The notes under the pieces were generated by a model. It was not told the DNA's origin, did not search any database, and saw only the letters and a list, made by a program, of their open reading frames with translations. From contig VRVR01000021.1 in assembly GCA_009859145.1 (NCBI GenBank), forward strand, positions 71,507 through 135,506: a stretch of DNA of 64,000 nucleotides. Direction: 5' to 3'. Below, one piece after another: positions 49,101 through 57,152 of the stretch; positions within the stretch are counted from its first letter, which is position 1, and each line of letters opens with the position of its first letter. A program made the position numbers and the translations under genes. The stretch is from Andalucia godoyi. Taxonomy: Eukaryota > Discoba > Jakobea > Jakobida > Andaluciidae.

Positions 49101-49849
49101 AGGCTGTAATACGCCTGCGGGCTGCCATTGTCAATAAATACAGTGTCCGGGATCTGCAAGGAAGCCAAAAGATTTCTGGTTGTTTCACGAGACAAGAGGT
49201 GGTACGCGACTGGTCTGAAATCGGGCAAATTCCGATACTCCATGGACTTTGGCTTTGGAGGATCCATGTAGAACGTCAGCGCACTTCGTTTGGCCCGCAC
49301 ATTCATCGCCGAATGTGCATCGTGCACCAACACAACATGGTCAAAATACGCAGTGGAAATTCCTTTGTCCGTGGCTTGCAAGCGAGACGCGCTAGCCTTT
49401 GAGACTGAAGGCGGCGGGGTGGAAGAGGACACAAGAGGCAGAGAGGAAGCAGGCTGTGGTGCCGAAGACCTTGATGATGTACCCGCAGAACGGTGAGAGA
49501 GAGAAGAGGAAGAGGGAGTCGATGTTGATTGAGGGGTTGTAGAATGTGGTCTTCTCGAGGGAGAACCCGCTCGGATGCTCGGCGTCTTGTGGGGAGATTG
49601 CGGTGACGTGACCGGAGCCTGGAAAACATGAGCTCGGCCAGCATCAGCATTAGAGTCCGTGGTGGAATCGAGGTCGTACTCGTCACTGGTGTCACATGAA
49701 TGGCTGGTATTTCCGATGTGGCTTGCATAACGAAAACCGGAACCGCGCGGAGCAGAGGATATCGTCGTCAAACGTGATAACAACTGAGAGGCAGCCGTTC
49801 GCGACTCTGAAGCATTGCGGAGTTCAGCATCTGAAAAACTGGCACTCAT
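46196..49849 (-). CDS. Large uncharacterised protein (1217 aa)
   Basis: The ATG at 49849 begins MSASFSDAELRNASESRTAA. A Ser/Pro-rich N-terminus precedes a structured region from about residue 170 to 600 (FDHVVLVHDAHSAMNVRAKR; FYMDPPKPKSMEYRNLPDF). A cysteine-rich patch, LHSCSCCDKMVSLLLPC, and a later VCQDCLI could bind zinc. Near residue 720 PPRVRFAAEEG contains an RVxF-type PP1 docking motif. The C-terminal 300 residues are acidic and disordered. I do not recognise a family. Convergence with the EFHC/RIB72 gene leaves only 91 bp between stop codons. Confidence 0.75.
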   Translation of the reverse strand: MSASFSDAELRNASESRTAASQLLSRLTTISSAPRGSGFRYASHIGNTSHSCDTSDEYDLDSTTDSNADAGRAHVFQAPVTSPQSPHKTPSIRAGSPSRRPHSTTPQSTSTPSSSSLSHRSAGTSSRSSAPQPASSLPLVSSSTPPPSVSKASASRLQATDKGISTAYFDHVVLVHDAHSAMNVRAKRSALTFYMDPPKPKSMEYRNLPDFRPVAYHLLSRETTRNLLASLQIPDTVFIDNGSPQAYYSLELNSRCVRLARRPQEWLSSESVFSRFSSSPGLALSESSEKDKMKRKPDAKSQAWTAASQSSQSESLQKAKTKRGSCVAMYVSTMQYADGKHESSVQYLDATQLQNFLSFPRKGFRGLLLSHIEASPTLPRMDSEDMYLLKVRWFREMTLVERVDTLNISSRADLPVGSSDYATSKIARNCDSLCKQVVAHFQRVVNIASTRSASSPTILISRMVCFMTIDASEKPVLLWFDGIRTINGKSTDFRERIDLSPFETVVLRSSVNAGRSSTGLSALDPATFLQQSAKTMVIPSLQHPLRGPTHGRSPFSDDGLELHSCSCCDKMVSLLLPCTHNPFLFCFSEDTSPLAKFLYYRTHLRKARQAELRQAELNYFSNGDVLHADGDDPSSFAKMATSQRYKWIIQEGSAGIRSSQSSGVFCNAKPFPDFSSKSNPQRDDAAVSPPRVRFAAEEGVDDSLPGKSVPQSTESAKFLGVYPPDIAKLLLEDDDPKQSSSTHATPSHSRFNSEDIGAGSASKLPGEQNDVEEFFHEHEMDLPVDILDPDFLMVCQDCLIRIQDAFVLDLHSEGLYDTSPQSGTDPFAGLYSPYTLHALGLSPASFSSTNSMDRSLRKGSMRSQNKSPKPDRLDQALTTPAVGRFMGPQYTDATKPSRKDFLGQFTRGKQEDERRQQGVSSISKVDRELSEPLRSLPGKSSTQPTVIRLEVGFRRTRSGNLKVWKKNDIRTPGMSSKKQASTGQCAEDLAVAQDNHVRILETVKRLRRIREGRNGRQTGVARQDSNAEDAGSVSPANDKVSPTSERVAADLSAGPSTTTRDDSPSDVPLQTLGDAPKVAQDASQTEPASSAPANESEISSTEGSACAIDKPAADECSKNTRNPACGDDNTVHDPVVGDQAQTSPVLSPRSDVSFSDSGGDDDDGDSEHCKWGEQRPVATLSPETTADDQRSCARKDSTNSTMSVTSFDAFIPEVDEV

Positions 49850-50106
49850 TCAATATTCATACATAGAAATTCGCAAAGTAGATGGCGAATTTGTATATGG
49901 GACTCTAATCTCTAAAAAAGCGTAACTGCTATTCCTTTTTCTTTTTCCCCCTTCTTTTTTCCTTTTTTTTTCAGCAGAAAACCCCACTGAAGAAAAAAAA
50001 AAGAGGTTTGTGAAAACCGGGCAGATGACGGTTTTTTTTCCCCCTCTTGCCAACTGGGTTTCTGCTCTTCTCTCCCCAGTCATCTTCCATCACCAAGGTC
50101 GCAGAC

Positions 50107-50388
50107 ATGCAAGCAGATATCCTTATGTCCAAACTTGGGGATGATTTGGATGCGTCCTCTCAGGAAATGAAAAGGGAAAAAAACACGGACAGATACTGCT
50201 GTCGTTGCAAGGACAGCTGCGACGCCCCATTCCACGAACCACAATCATTCAAAATCAAAGAAAGGCGAAAAAGCAGATACCGTCCCGCTTGTCAAGCTAC
50301 AGATTTGCACGCTGCTGAGGTGATGCAGGCTGCAGTATCCAGTAGGCCTGCTGGCTGTAGTGGATTGCTGCTGAGTGTGCTGACCTGA
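50107..50388 (+). CDS. Possible small Cys-rich protein (93 aa)
   Basis: The ATG at 50107 begins MQADILMSKLGDDLDASS. A short Cys cluster (YCCRCKDSCDAPFH) followed by a further Cys and His (ACQATDLHAAEVM) could bind a metal ion. The ORF lies between two divergent large genes and could be expressed or be leader sequence of the next gene. No homologue is recognised. Confidence 0.35.
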   Translation: MQADILMSKLGDDLDASSQEMKREKNTDRYCCRCKDSCDAPFHEPQSFKIKERRKSRYRPACQATDLHAAEVMQAAVSSRPAGCSGLLLSVLT

Positions 50389-50484
50389 GTTCTTTTTCAG
50401 CCAAGTTGGACAGTGGTTTCCTTTCAGTTTTTCTTTTACTTTCTTCTCGATAGTAACACATGCTTCTCAGCGCTTCTATGAAAA

Positions 50485-52779
50485 ATGAATGAGTTGCGCA
50501 TCTGTGAGACAGTCACACATCTGACGCTGTCAAAACTTCGGGATAAGATCTCGTTGATCCTTGGCTCGTCTTCAGCGAACCCGTCGTCACCCAAAGGAAA
50601 TCCTTCATCCAGCTGTCCCAATGCGGTTCTGCGCATCATGGACGTTCCCAAAGTAGACGAGGCGCTGTTGGTACCGTCATCGCTGCTTCTTGACAGGAAT
50701 TTATTTCAAGAGTTTCTGGGGATGGAAGTTGCGCCGAAATTCAATATCCAGCACATGACGATGGAACGCGTTGACAGTGCCGTGGCAGCAATGGTAGTGG
50801 ACATTGTTGACCATTTTTCTTCCCTGAAGAAGGTCACGATTGCTTCCACGCGTCTTCCGGAGCCAAGCAGATCCAAACTGGTTTCTAAAGAATTAATGGC
50901 AGATGTTCTGGACACCGTACCACAATTGCTTCTTGCGCATAACGCTGACTCAATCGGAGGATCCTTGAAATTCAAACAGATTGAGAAGCTTCTTGAAGAA
51001 CAGGTGTCCGCAGAGGCTCTTTCAGATCGTCTTTTGGTGCTTGTGTACAGCGGAGACATTACCAGAACGGTGGAGAACACGTATTTTGTTCCCCAGAAAA
51101 CACGAAAGCGGATGATGCAAGACCAAGGGAAAGTCGACTCGTCGGGTGCAAATGCAACGAACAGCTTGTCTGGCAATACAGGATTCGAAAAAGTGGTTGA
51201 ACTGAGAAGCGATGATAACCCTACGGGACTGAAGGAAGTGATGACGCCTTCTGCTGGATCCAGAGAATCCAGCACTGCGGAAGGGAAATCGTCGGGGAGA
51301 AAGCGGTCCGCGACTGCCCCAAGTTCAATCCACGGGTCCTTAGGAGCGGTAACTGAGGCTCCATCAGCTGAAGGATCGTCCGCTGGAGGGCATCGTACTT
51401 CTGTGCTGTCAGAAGCGAATATCGTCCCCTTGAACGGCAATCTTGCGTTTCTTGCCTCACAGAACTCTGCAAGAGATCCGTATTTGTCGTCCGAACTCGT
51501 GCGGAAGAAGCGCAGAAGGGCTCGGCGCGTTGCATTTTACTGCCAAGTATATAATGATATGTTTAATTCATTGTCTGCACACTCCCCTGATACAGCGGTG
51601 TCGCCAAAGCAGATGTGGTCGTTTCTTAGTTCGAAGTACCCGTCTTGGTTTCACGGTTGCTGCATTGAGGATGTGGTCCGAAGGTCGCTGCAATGCAATG
51701 GCACGCATGCTTTTGAGATTTCCGGTGTGTCCCTGTTTTTCTACCATAACGGCTGCGCCTGCTCTTTTCCTGAACGTGGTATTAGCCACGCTCTTATTGC
51801 AAATGTTTCGGTGCTTCCTCAATCGTCATCAAAGTCTCCTGAACAACGGCGTTTTCGTAGGACCGCAGGCAATGCTGCCGACCATTCTTCAAGTGCGAAC
51901 ATCAAGGACAAGGACAAGGACAAGGACAAGGACAAGGACAAGGACAAGGACAAGGCACCGACTAGGAAACCAGCGAAGAGACCTCGGAAGAATTCTGACG
52001 TTGCAGAGAGCACTGCTCCAAAACCTGCAAAGATTGTGAAAACAGAGCATTCGTCCTCCATTTTATCCATTTCAATGGCGGAAGCGGTAGACGCTCCATT
52101 AGTCATTGATTCGAAGGAACGGTCCTCGGTTTCTCCCGGACTTTCGGAAGGTTCTTCTGGTCAACGAAGCGCCTCCTGCACTCCTGCCGACAACCCAATT
52201 CTCAGCAGCGGCCTCCCCAACAGTGACCTCCCAGAATTAACAGAATCCGAATTCCGCTCTGCATTGCTCACATTGAAGGCACTGTCTCCAAGATCAGCGG
52301 TTTCGAAGCGCGATCTGCAGCGCAAGATTCAGCAGATGTATCCGCAAAAACTCTTCTCGGATGATGTGTTCCTCGGTATTCGACGGAACAACAATTCTCA
52401 TATTCAGAAGGTTGGAAACTGCAGGTATGCGCAGTATTTTGTCAGACCGTCTGGAAGCACCTACATCCTCGAGACAACTGACCGTTCAAACTCTTCAATG
52501 TCTTCGATGGACGGGTCGCTAAATTCCGATTTCGCAGAAGACGCTTTAATCCATCTTGCGTTGATTCCGGATGCAGACAGCAATCACATTCAGGTGTCAC
52601 TGTTGTCGAGAAGCGATCATTCTCTGCCACATCAGTCAGACAACGAGGAGGAAGAAGACGATTGTCGAGAACGCGACGGTGTCGAGCAGCGACAACAAGG
52701 AGACCAGAATGTGCAAGATCCTGCTTCCGTTTGCTCCTTGGAACAAGATTCGTCGGTGGAACGAATGGACTGTTCTTAG
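50485..52779 (+). CDS. Uncharacterised protein with Lys-Asp repeat (764 aa)
   Basis: The ATG at 50485 begins MNELRICETVTHLTLSKLRD. The first 200 residues look folded (SLKFKQIEKLLEEQVSAEAL; LVYSGDITRTVENTYFVPQ). Near residues 475-490 an (AAGGAC)n tract encodes a perfect Lys-Asp alternation, followed by a basic nuclear-localisation-like segment (RKPAKRPRKNSD). Around residue 585-660 another helical block occurs (ESEFRSALLTLKALSPRSAV; KRDLQRKIQQMYPQKLFSDD), which could be a winged-helix-like fold. The tail is acidic. It is probably nuclear. No family could be named. Confidence 0.75.
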   Translation: MNELRICETVTHLTLSKLRDKISLILGSSSANPSSPKGNPSSSCPNAVLRIMDVPKVDEALLVPSSLLLDRNLFQEFLGMEVAPKFNIQHMTMERVDSAVAAMVVDIVDHFSSLKKVTIASTRLPEPSRSKLVSKELMADVLDTVPQLLLAHNADSIGGSLKFKQIEKLLEEQVSAEALSDRLLVLVYSGDITRTVENTYFVPQKTRKRMMQDQGKVDSSGANATNSLSGNTGFEKVVELRSDDNPTGLKEVMTPSAGSRESSTAEGKSSGRKRSATAPSSIHGSLGAVTEAPSAEGSSAGGHRTSVLSEANIVPLNGNLAFLASQNSARDPYLSSELVRKKRRRARRVAFYCQVYNDMFNSLSAHSPDTAVSPKQMWSFLSSKYPSWFHGCCIEDVVRRSLQCNGTHAFEISGVSLFFYHNGCACSFPERGISHALIANVSVLPQSSSKSPEQRRFRRTAGNAADHSSSANIKDKDKDKDKDKDKDKDKAPTRKPAKRPRKNSDVAESTAPKPAKIVKTEHSSSILSISMAEAVDAPLVIDSKERSSVSPGLSEGSSGQRSASCTPADNPILSSGLPNSDLPELTESEFRSALLTLKALSPRSAVSKRDLQRKIQQMYPQKLFSDDVFLGIRRNNNSHIQKVGNCRYAQYFVRPSGSTYILETTDRSNSSMSSMDGSLNSDFAEDALIHLALIPDADSNHIQVSLLSRSDHSLPHQSDNEEEEDDCRERDGVEQRQQGDQNVQDPASVCSLEQDSSVERMDCS
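51902..51953 (+). repeat. (AAGGAC)n hexanucleotide repeat inside a CDS
   Basis: About eight to nine perfect AAGGAC units lie in frame within the gene at 50485-52779 and encode alternating Lys and Asp. Confidence 0.95.
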
Positions 52780-53192
52780 CGTCGGCGTTTGAAAACCGCC
52801 TCAAACGATACGGTGAAGCAAACACTTTATAATACTGATTCTGTTCTGCCGACAGAAGCAAAAGCGACGTTGCTTCCGTAGAAACGGGGGAAGATGCCTG
52901 ACATGTCTGCATGGTTTCATTCTTCATGCGTAAAGAATAAGTGAATGAACTGGTCAATTGAAGAACAAAAACAAAACAAACCAATTTTCGGCTTTCCAGC
53001 ACTTGAGCCCCTTGTCAGACGTGCAGAAGTTCCTTGGAAGTTGGGGAGCAACGAAGAACAGACTCAAAAAGGATTTGAATACGGGAAGACGCCGAAACTG
53101 CGAAATTCGACTCGACATGCAGACAAATACACAAGATAAGGCCTCTTGTTTCGCGAACACGTGTGCTTTTCGTCAGTCGCTGTTGTTATAAA
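52780..53192. other. Intergenic region
   Basis: This is the spacer between two plus-strand genes. Short ORFs overlap on both strands, without domains. No repeat was seen. Confidence 0.5.
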
Positions 53193-54239
53193 ATGGTTTC
53201 TCGCCGGGTGATATTCACGCTCCTTGGAACAGGGTCTTCTAGAGGCACGCCAACTATCGAGAAATGCTTGCTTGACCCTTCGCTAGTGCTCACTGCCGAA
53301 CTGCGGCACAATCCGTCATTGCTTGTGCAGGTTGTTGACACAAGCATGCCAGCTGGTCCGAACGCAGTCAAGCTTCAATTGCTTGTGGACATGGGGAAGA
53401 CGTTTAGGTTCTCCATAATGGATCATTTGAAAAGATGTGTTCAGCATGCACAAACTCCGGACTCCAAGTTGGTGTTTCCATTTCTTCGCCCAGCATTCGA
53501 CGGGGTGTTTATCACGCATGGTCATGCGGACGCAATGGGTGGACTAGATGATTTGAGAGAACTCAACAACACTTCGGATTGTGTATCCATGCCTGTCTAT
53601 GCAGATAGGAAAACCATGGGCGACGTGTCTTCTACGTTTCCGTACATGTTCTCAACGAGTTCAAACGGACTATACCTGCCATCCGCTTCCCCAATTGCAT
53701 TTGACTATTTCCAAGAAATCAAGTTTCTTGGAGGTTCTTTCTCGGTTATTCCCGTCCCCACAACCCATGGCAACGTAACCTGTTCTGGCTTTGTCTTTCG
53801 GTGGTCAGAGAAGCACGGAGTTGGTGGTGCGTATCAAGCTGCGTATTTTTCGGATTTTCACTGCCCGCCCATCTCTCCAAAAGTCATTGATTTTAAAAAC
53901 AGATCCGCATGGTCAGCATACGCTCCGTTGGAAGACTTTTTGACGTGTTTTGCGTATCCCGAAGAGACGATACGCGTGTTGAAGGAATGCCCACTTCATC
54001 ATCTCGTGCTCGATACTTTGAGCCCTGATTTCTTCTATCCATCGCATGCCTGCTTCTTTGAAGCGGAAAAAGTGGTCGATGCAATCATGCAAGCAGGTGT
54101 GTCACTATCAAACTGTCGTGTTTGCAACATCGGAATGTCTGCGTTCATTGACAAGGAGTGGTATTCTGCCTTGGACCCTCCGTCAAGGATATGTGTGTCA
54201 CATGATGGAGATCAGTTCGTGCTGCCCTCGTCAGAATAA
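53193..54239 (+). CDS. Metallo-beta-lactamase-fold hydrolase (PhnP-like)
   Basis: The ATG at 53193 begins MVSRRVIFTLLGTGSSRGTP, giving 348 aa. The start LLGTGSSRGTP and the metal motif ITHGHADAMGGLDDLREL (about residues 110-127) match the PhnP-like branch of the metallo-beta-lactamase fold. The last His of the canonical HxHxDH is Ala here (H-G-H-A-D-A), as I recall for several eukaryotic members. Later ligands appear in TTHGN (about residue 198) and YFSDFHC (about residue 223). It probably hydrolyses a phosphodiester or thioester; the substrate is unknown. No signal peptide is seen. Confidence 0.88.
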   Translation: MVSRRVIFTLLGTGSSRGTPTIEKCLLDPSLVLTAELRHNPSLLVQVVDTSMPAGPNAVKLQLLVDMGKTFRFSIMDHLKRCVQHAQTPDSKLVFPFLRPAFDGVFITHGHADAMGGLDDLRELNNTSDCVSMPVYADRKTMGDVSSTFPYMFSTSSNGLYLPSASPIAFDYFQEIKFLGGSFSVIPVPTTHGNVTCSGFVFRWSEKHGVGGAYQAAYFSDFHCPPISPKVIDFKNRSAWSAYAPLEDFLTCFAYPEETIRVLKECPLHHLVLDTLSPDFFYPSHACFFEAEKVVDAIMQAGVSLSNCRVCNIGMSAFIDKEWYSALDPPSRICVSHDGDQFVLPSSE

Positions 54240-54352
54240 ACATTGAAAATTTATGAATAACCCCCCCCCCCCCTCCCCCTGCTTCTATTTTGGTGAGTAT
54301 CAGCATTTCTGGATATCCGGTGAGATTCGACAACCGTTTACGACAACGATGA

Positions 54353-56551
54353 TCAGGCAGCCTCGTCCTTCCGCTTCTTCTTGTATTCATTGATCAACTC
54401 TTCCTGGCTGGATTGAGGTACTGGTGAATGTTGCTTGTATTCCATTGAGAACTCCCCCTTGCCTTGTGTTGCAGAACGAAGATCTGTGGAATACCCAAAC
54501 ATTGCTGCGAGAGGGACGTCGCAATCAATCTGCACGAAATCGGATTCTGTCGTTGCATTCGTGATGGTTCCTTTCCGGCGATTCAAACCCCCCATAACGA
54601 CACCTTGAAATTCTACTGGCGCGCTCACCTGCACCTTCATGACGGGTTCCAAAATCACAGGGCGAGCTTCACCGGACGTGGCAGCGAAGACGGAACGGAA
54701 GGCTCCCATTGCTGCCATGCGAAACGCCATTTCGTTCGAATCGACGGAGTGGGCGGCTCCATCTGTGAGAACAACGCGAACTCCCCAGACCGGGTGACCA
54801 ATCAGAGGTCCTTTAGTCACCGCTTCTCGGAAGCCCTTCTCAATCGCGGGGAAGAAGGCAGGAGGAATGGCATTTCCAACGATGCCATTCACAAACTCGA
54901 ATTTCGTCTCCGCATTAGGCGGCAGAGGTTCGACATATCCTGCAACTCGACCGAACTGGCCAGCCCCTCCCGATTGCTTCTTGTGAGTATAATCAAATGT
55001 CACTTTTCCAGTAATTGCCTCACGATAAGCTACGTATGGCGCCGAAGTCGTCACATCGCATTTGTACTCGCGTTTCATTCTTTCCACGTAAATCTCTAGA
55101 TGCAATTCTCCCATTCCTGCAATCATTGTGGTCTTTGCCTCTGGATCAAACGACACACGAAACGTAGGATCCTCCTTACTGAAACGCTGCAGGGCCTTGG
55201 AGAAATTCGACGCCGTGTCTTTCTTTGTAGGAGCCACTGCAAGAGACATAACCGGGTCAGGGACGAACATGGAAGACATTGCGATCTTCTCAGCGGAATT
55301 ACCGGACAAAAACGTATCACCAGTCGAGCAATCCACACCAAACATTGCTCCAATTTCTCCAGACGAGAGTTCCTCGACATCTTCCATTTCATTTGAATGC
55401 ATGCGAACCAGGCGCGGGACCTTAAACTTCTTTCCGGACGACACATTCACAAGATTGTCCCCACGGCGCAAAGTTCCTTGGTACACTCGGACGTACGTGA
55501 GCTGTCCAAAACGTCCGTCATCCAACTTGAAGGCCAAAGCTACGCAATCCAAGGACGGATCAGATGTCAGAGTAATCGGTGTTTCCACAGAGGTAGGATT
55601 GCCCAATTCGTCATTGCCCTGGGTAATACGTAATGCATTGATCGCCTTTTCGGTAGGACTCGGCAGGTACTTGAGAACTCCATCAAGCAGTGGTTGGATG
55701 CCCTTGTTCTTGAAGGCCGAGCCACAGAAAACGGGAGTGAACTTCAAGGCCAGCGTTTGGCGCCTTATCGCAGCTTCGATCTGCTCCGCTGAAGGATGTT
55801 CCTCATTGAGAATCTGTTCCGCAATAGCGTCATCGATGTCACCAAGGCGATCAACGAGCTCCTGTCGAATATCCTTCACCCGTTCACGTACTTCAGTGGG
55901 AATCGTATCGGAAAGAACCAGCTTCTCCCCACGGTCTCCTTCAAAATGCATCGTCTGCTCCCGAATGACGTCCACAATGTCGCGAAAGTTCTCTTCAACA
56001 CCAACAGGAACCTGCAGCAGAGACGCATTCAGTTTGAGCTTGTCTCTCAGCTGCTGGGTAACGCGAAATGGAGAAGCCCCCTGCCGATCCAACTTGTTGA
56101 CAAACGCGACTCTCGGGACCCCATACCTCCGCATTTGGCGATCAACTGTATAGGACTGAGACTGAACACCAGAAACGCCGCACAAAACCATAATGGCACC
56201 GTCCAAAACTCTCAATGCACGTTCTACTTCAATCGTGAAGTCAACGTGTCCCGGAGTATCAATAATGTTAACCTGATTTCCTTTCCATGTGCAGTAGGTG
56301 GCAGCAGATTGAATTGTAATTCCTTTTTCTCGTTCCAGATCCATAGAATCCATCTTCGCTCCAACACCGTCCTTTCCCTTCACTTCATGAATCTCGTGAA
56401 TCCTTCCTGTGTAGAATAGAATGCGTTCCGTCAGGGTCGTTTTGCCGGAGTCGATATGCGCCGAAATGCCAATATTTCGAGTATTCCGCAAAACATCAGA
56501 CGGAGTGAACGAATTTGACGAGAACAACCGCCGAGACAACAGCCGAAACAT
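54353..56551 (-). CDS. GFM1: Mitochondrial elongation factor G (mtEF-G1)
   Basis: The ATG at 56551 gives [15 protein letters not shown], a typical mitochondrial presequence; the longer frame adds an unlikely hydrophobic leader. The product is 732 aa. GTPase motifs are AHIDSGKTT (about residues 30-38), [23 protein letters not shown] and [12 protein letters not shown] domains II-V follow, including [20 protein letters not shown] and the C-terminal [20 protein letters not shown]. It catalyses GTP-driven ribosomal translocation in mitochondria, so the organism translates its own mitochondrial genome. Confidence 0.96.
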   Translation of the reverse strand: MFRLLSRRLFSSNSFTPSDVLRNTRNIGISAHIDSGKTTLTERILFYTGRIHEIHEVKGKDGVGAKMDSMDLEREKGITIQSAATYCTWKGNQVNIIDTPGHVDFTIEVERALRVLDGAIMVLCGVSGVQSQSYTVDRQMRRYGVPRVAFVNKLDRQGASPFRVTQQLRDKLKLNASLLQVPVGVEENFRDIVDVIREQTMHFEGDRGEKLVLSDTIPTEVRERVKDIRQELVDRLGDIDDAIAEQILNEEHPSAEQIEAAIRRQTLALKFTPVFCGSAFKNKGIQPLLDGVLKYLPSPTEKAINALRITQGNDELGNPTSVETPITLTSDPSLDCVALAFKLDDGRFGQLTYVRVYQGTLRRGDNLVNVSSGKKFKVPRLVRMHSNEMEDVEELSSGEIGAMFGVDCSTGDTFLSGNSAEKIAMSSMFVPDPVMSLAVAPTKKDTASNFSKALQRFSKEDPTFRVSFDPEAKTTMIAGMGELHLEIYVERMKREYKCDVTTSAPYVAYREAITGKVTFDYTHKKQSGGAGQFGRVAGYVEPLPPNAETKFEFVNGIVGNAIPPAFFPAIEKGFREAVTKGPLIGHPVWGVRVVLTDGAAHSVDSNEMAFRMAAMGAFRSVFAATSGEARPVILEPVMKVQVSAPVEFQGVVMGGLNRRKGTITNATTESDFVQIDCDVPLAAMFGYSTDLRSATQGKGEFSMEYKQHSPVPQSSQEELINEYKKKRKDEAA

Positions 56552-56767
56552 GATAAACACTCTCGAGAAACAAAAACAAAAAAATAAGATGGCAGACAAG
56601 GAAGGGGAAAAATACAGTTGTGAAGAAAAGGAGGAAAAGAAGAGGAAAACGACACAGACGAAAGTTGATCAACTTTGGCAGAATTAAAAACCTGAAGGAT
56701 GGAAAAAACAGCGAAAAAGCAAAATTGTTTACGTCTGTTGTGCATAATTACGACGTCTATCGCCTCC

Positions 56768-57140
56768 ACGCCTACATTGTACACTGATTACGCATGACCA
56801 TCGCCAGTCATGCGTAATCAGTGCTGCAACCCCGGACTCTGTTGCAGTAACGAGAAGGGAATAGGCCTCAATACGTACTTCGGCGTTCAAGTCGCGACCA
56901 ATCCGTCGTCCGACATGCACACCGTGGACATGTAAAGGTTCTGTTCCAACGGAAGTGACGGGTGGGACATGCCCCACCGTCCGCATGTCTTGGAAGAACA
57001 CTCTTCCGTGACGATCGCGGTCTGACCTGGAAGCCCCTGAACTCGTGTACTTTGTGCAACAACAATCACTGCTGAAACTCATAATGGTCCCCCACGACAG
57101 CATCTTCGACGCCATTGAAAATGGGGGGGAAACGGTACGA
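56768..57140 (-). mobile_element. Decayed IS607/Fanzor-type element (remnant F2)
   Basis: Read on the minus strand, the three frames in turn give pieces of a TnpB/Fanzor C-terminus: MASKMLSWG, LLHKVHEFRGFQV, IVTEECSSKTCGR, then NRTFTCPRCACRT and GRDLNAEVRIEAY. These correspond to the region before the last RuvC motif, the zinc ribbon (two CxxC pairs, one partly lost) and the DRDxNAARN motif. Several frameshifts make it a pseudogene. The element ends with a 17-bp inverted repeat and ACAATGTAGGCG, the same right end as remnant F1. It lies 35 bp or less from the Thg1-like stop codon. Confidence 0.78.
56782..56823. other. Perfect 17-bp inverted repeat at Fanzor right end
   Basis: CACTGATTACGCATGAC at 56782-56798 is the exact reverse complement of 56807-56823, with an 8-base loop. 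It sits between the end of the decayed nuclease reading frame and the element terminus, where the guide-RNA scaffold of TnpB/Fanzor elements is normally encoded. Remnant F1 has an imperfect version at the same place. Confidence 0.85.
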
Positions 57141-57152
57141 TGCAAAACGATT

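Larger units (their letters stand above)
56552..57152. other. Intergenic region with Fanzor remnant
   Basis: From 56552 to about 56767 the sequence is A/G-rich 5' leader of mtEF-G. The rest, to the stop of the Thg1-like gene at 57153, is the degraded mobile element F2. Confidence 0.7.

Noticed and set aside
54261-54280. Poly-C run
   Set aside because: A homopolymer in a 113-bp convergent gap; no structure or gene associated with it.
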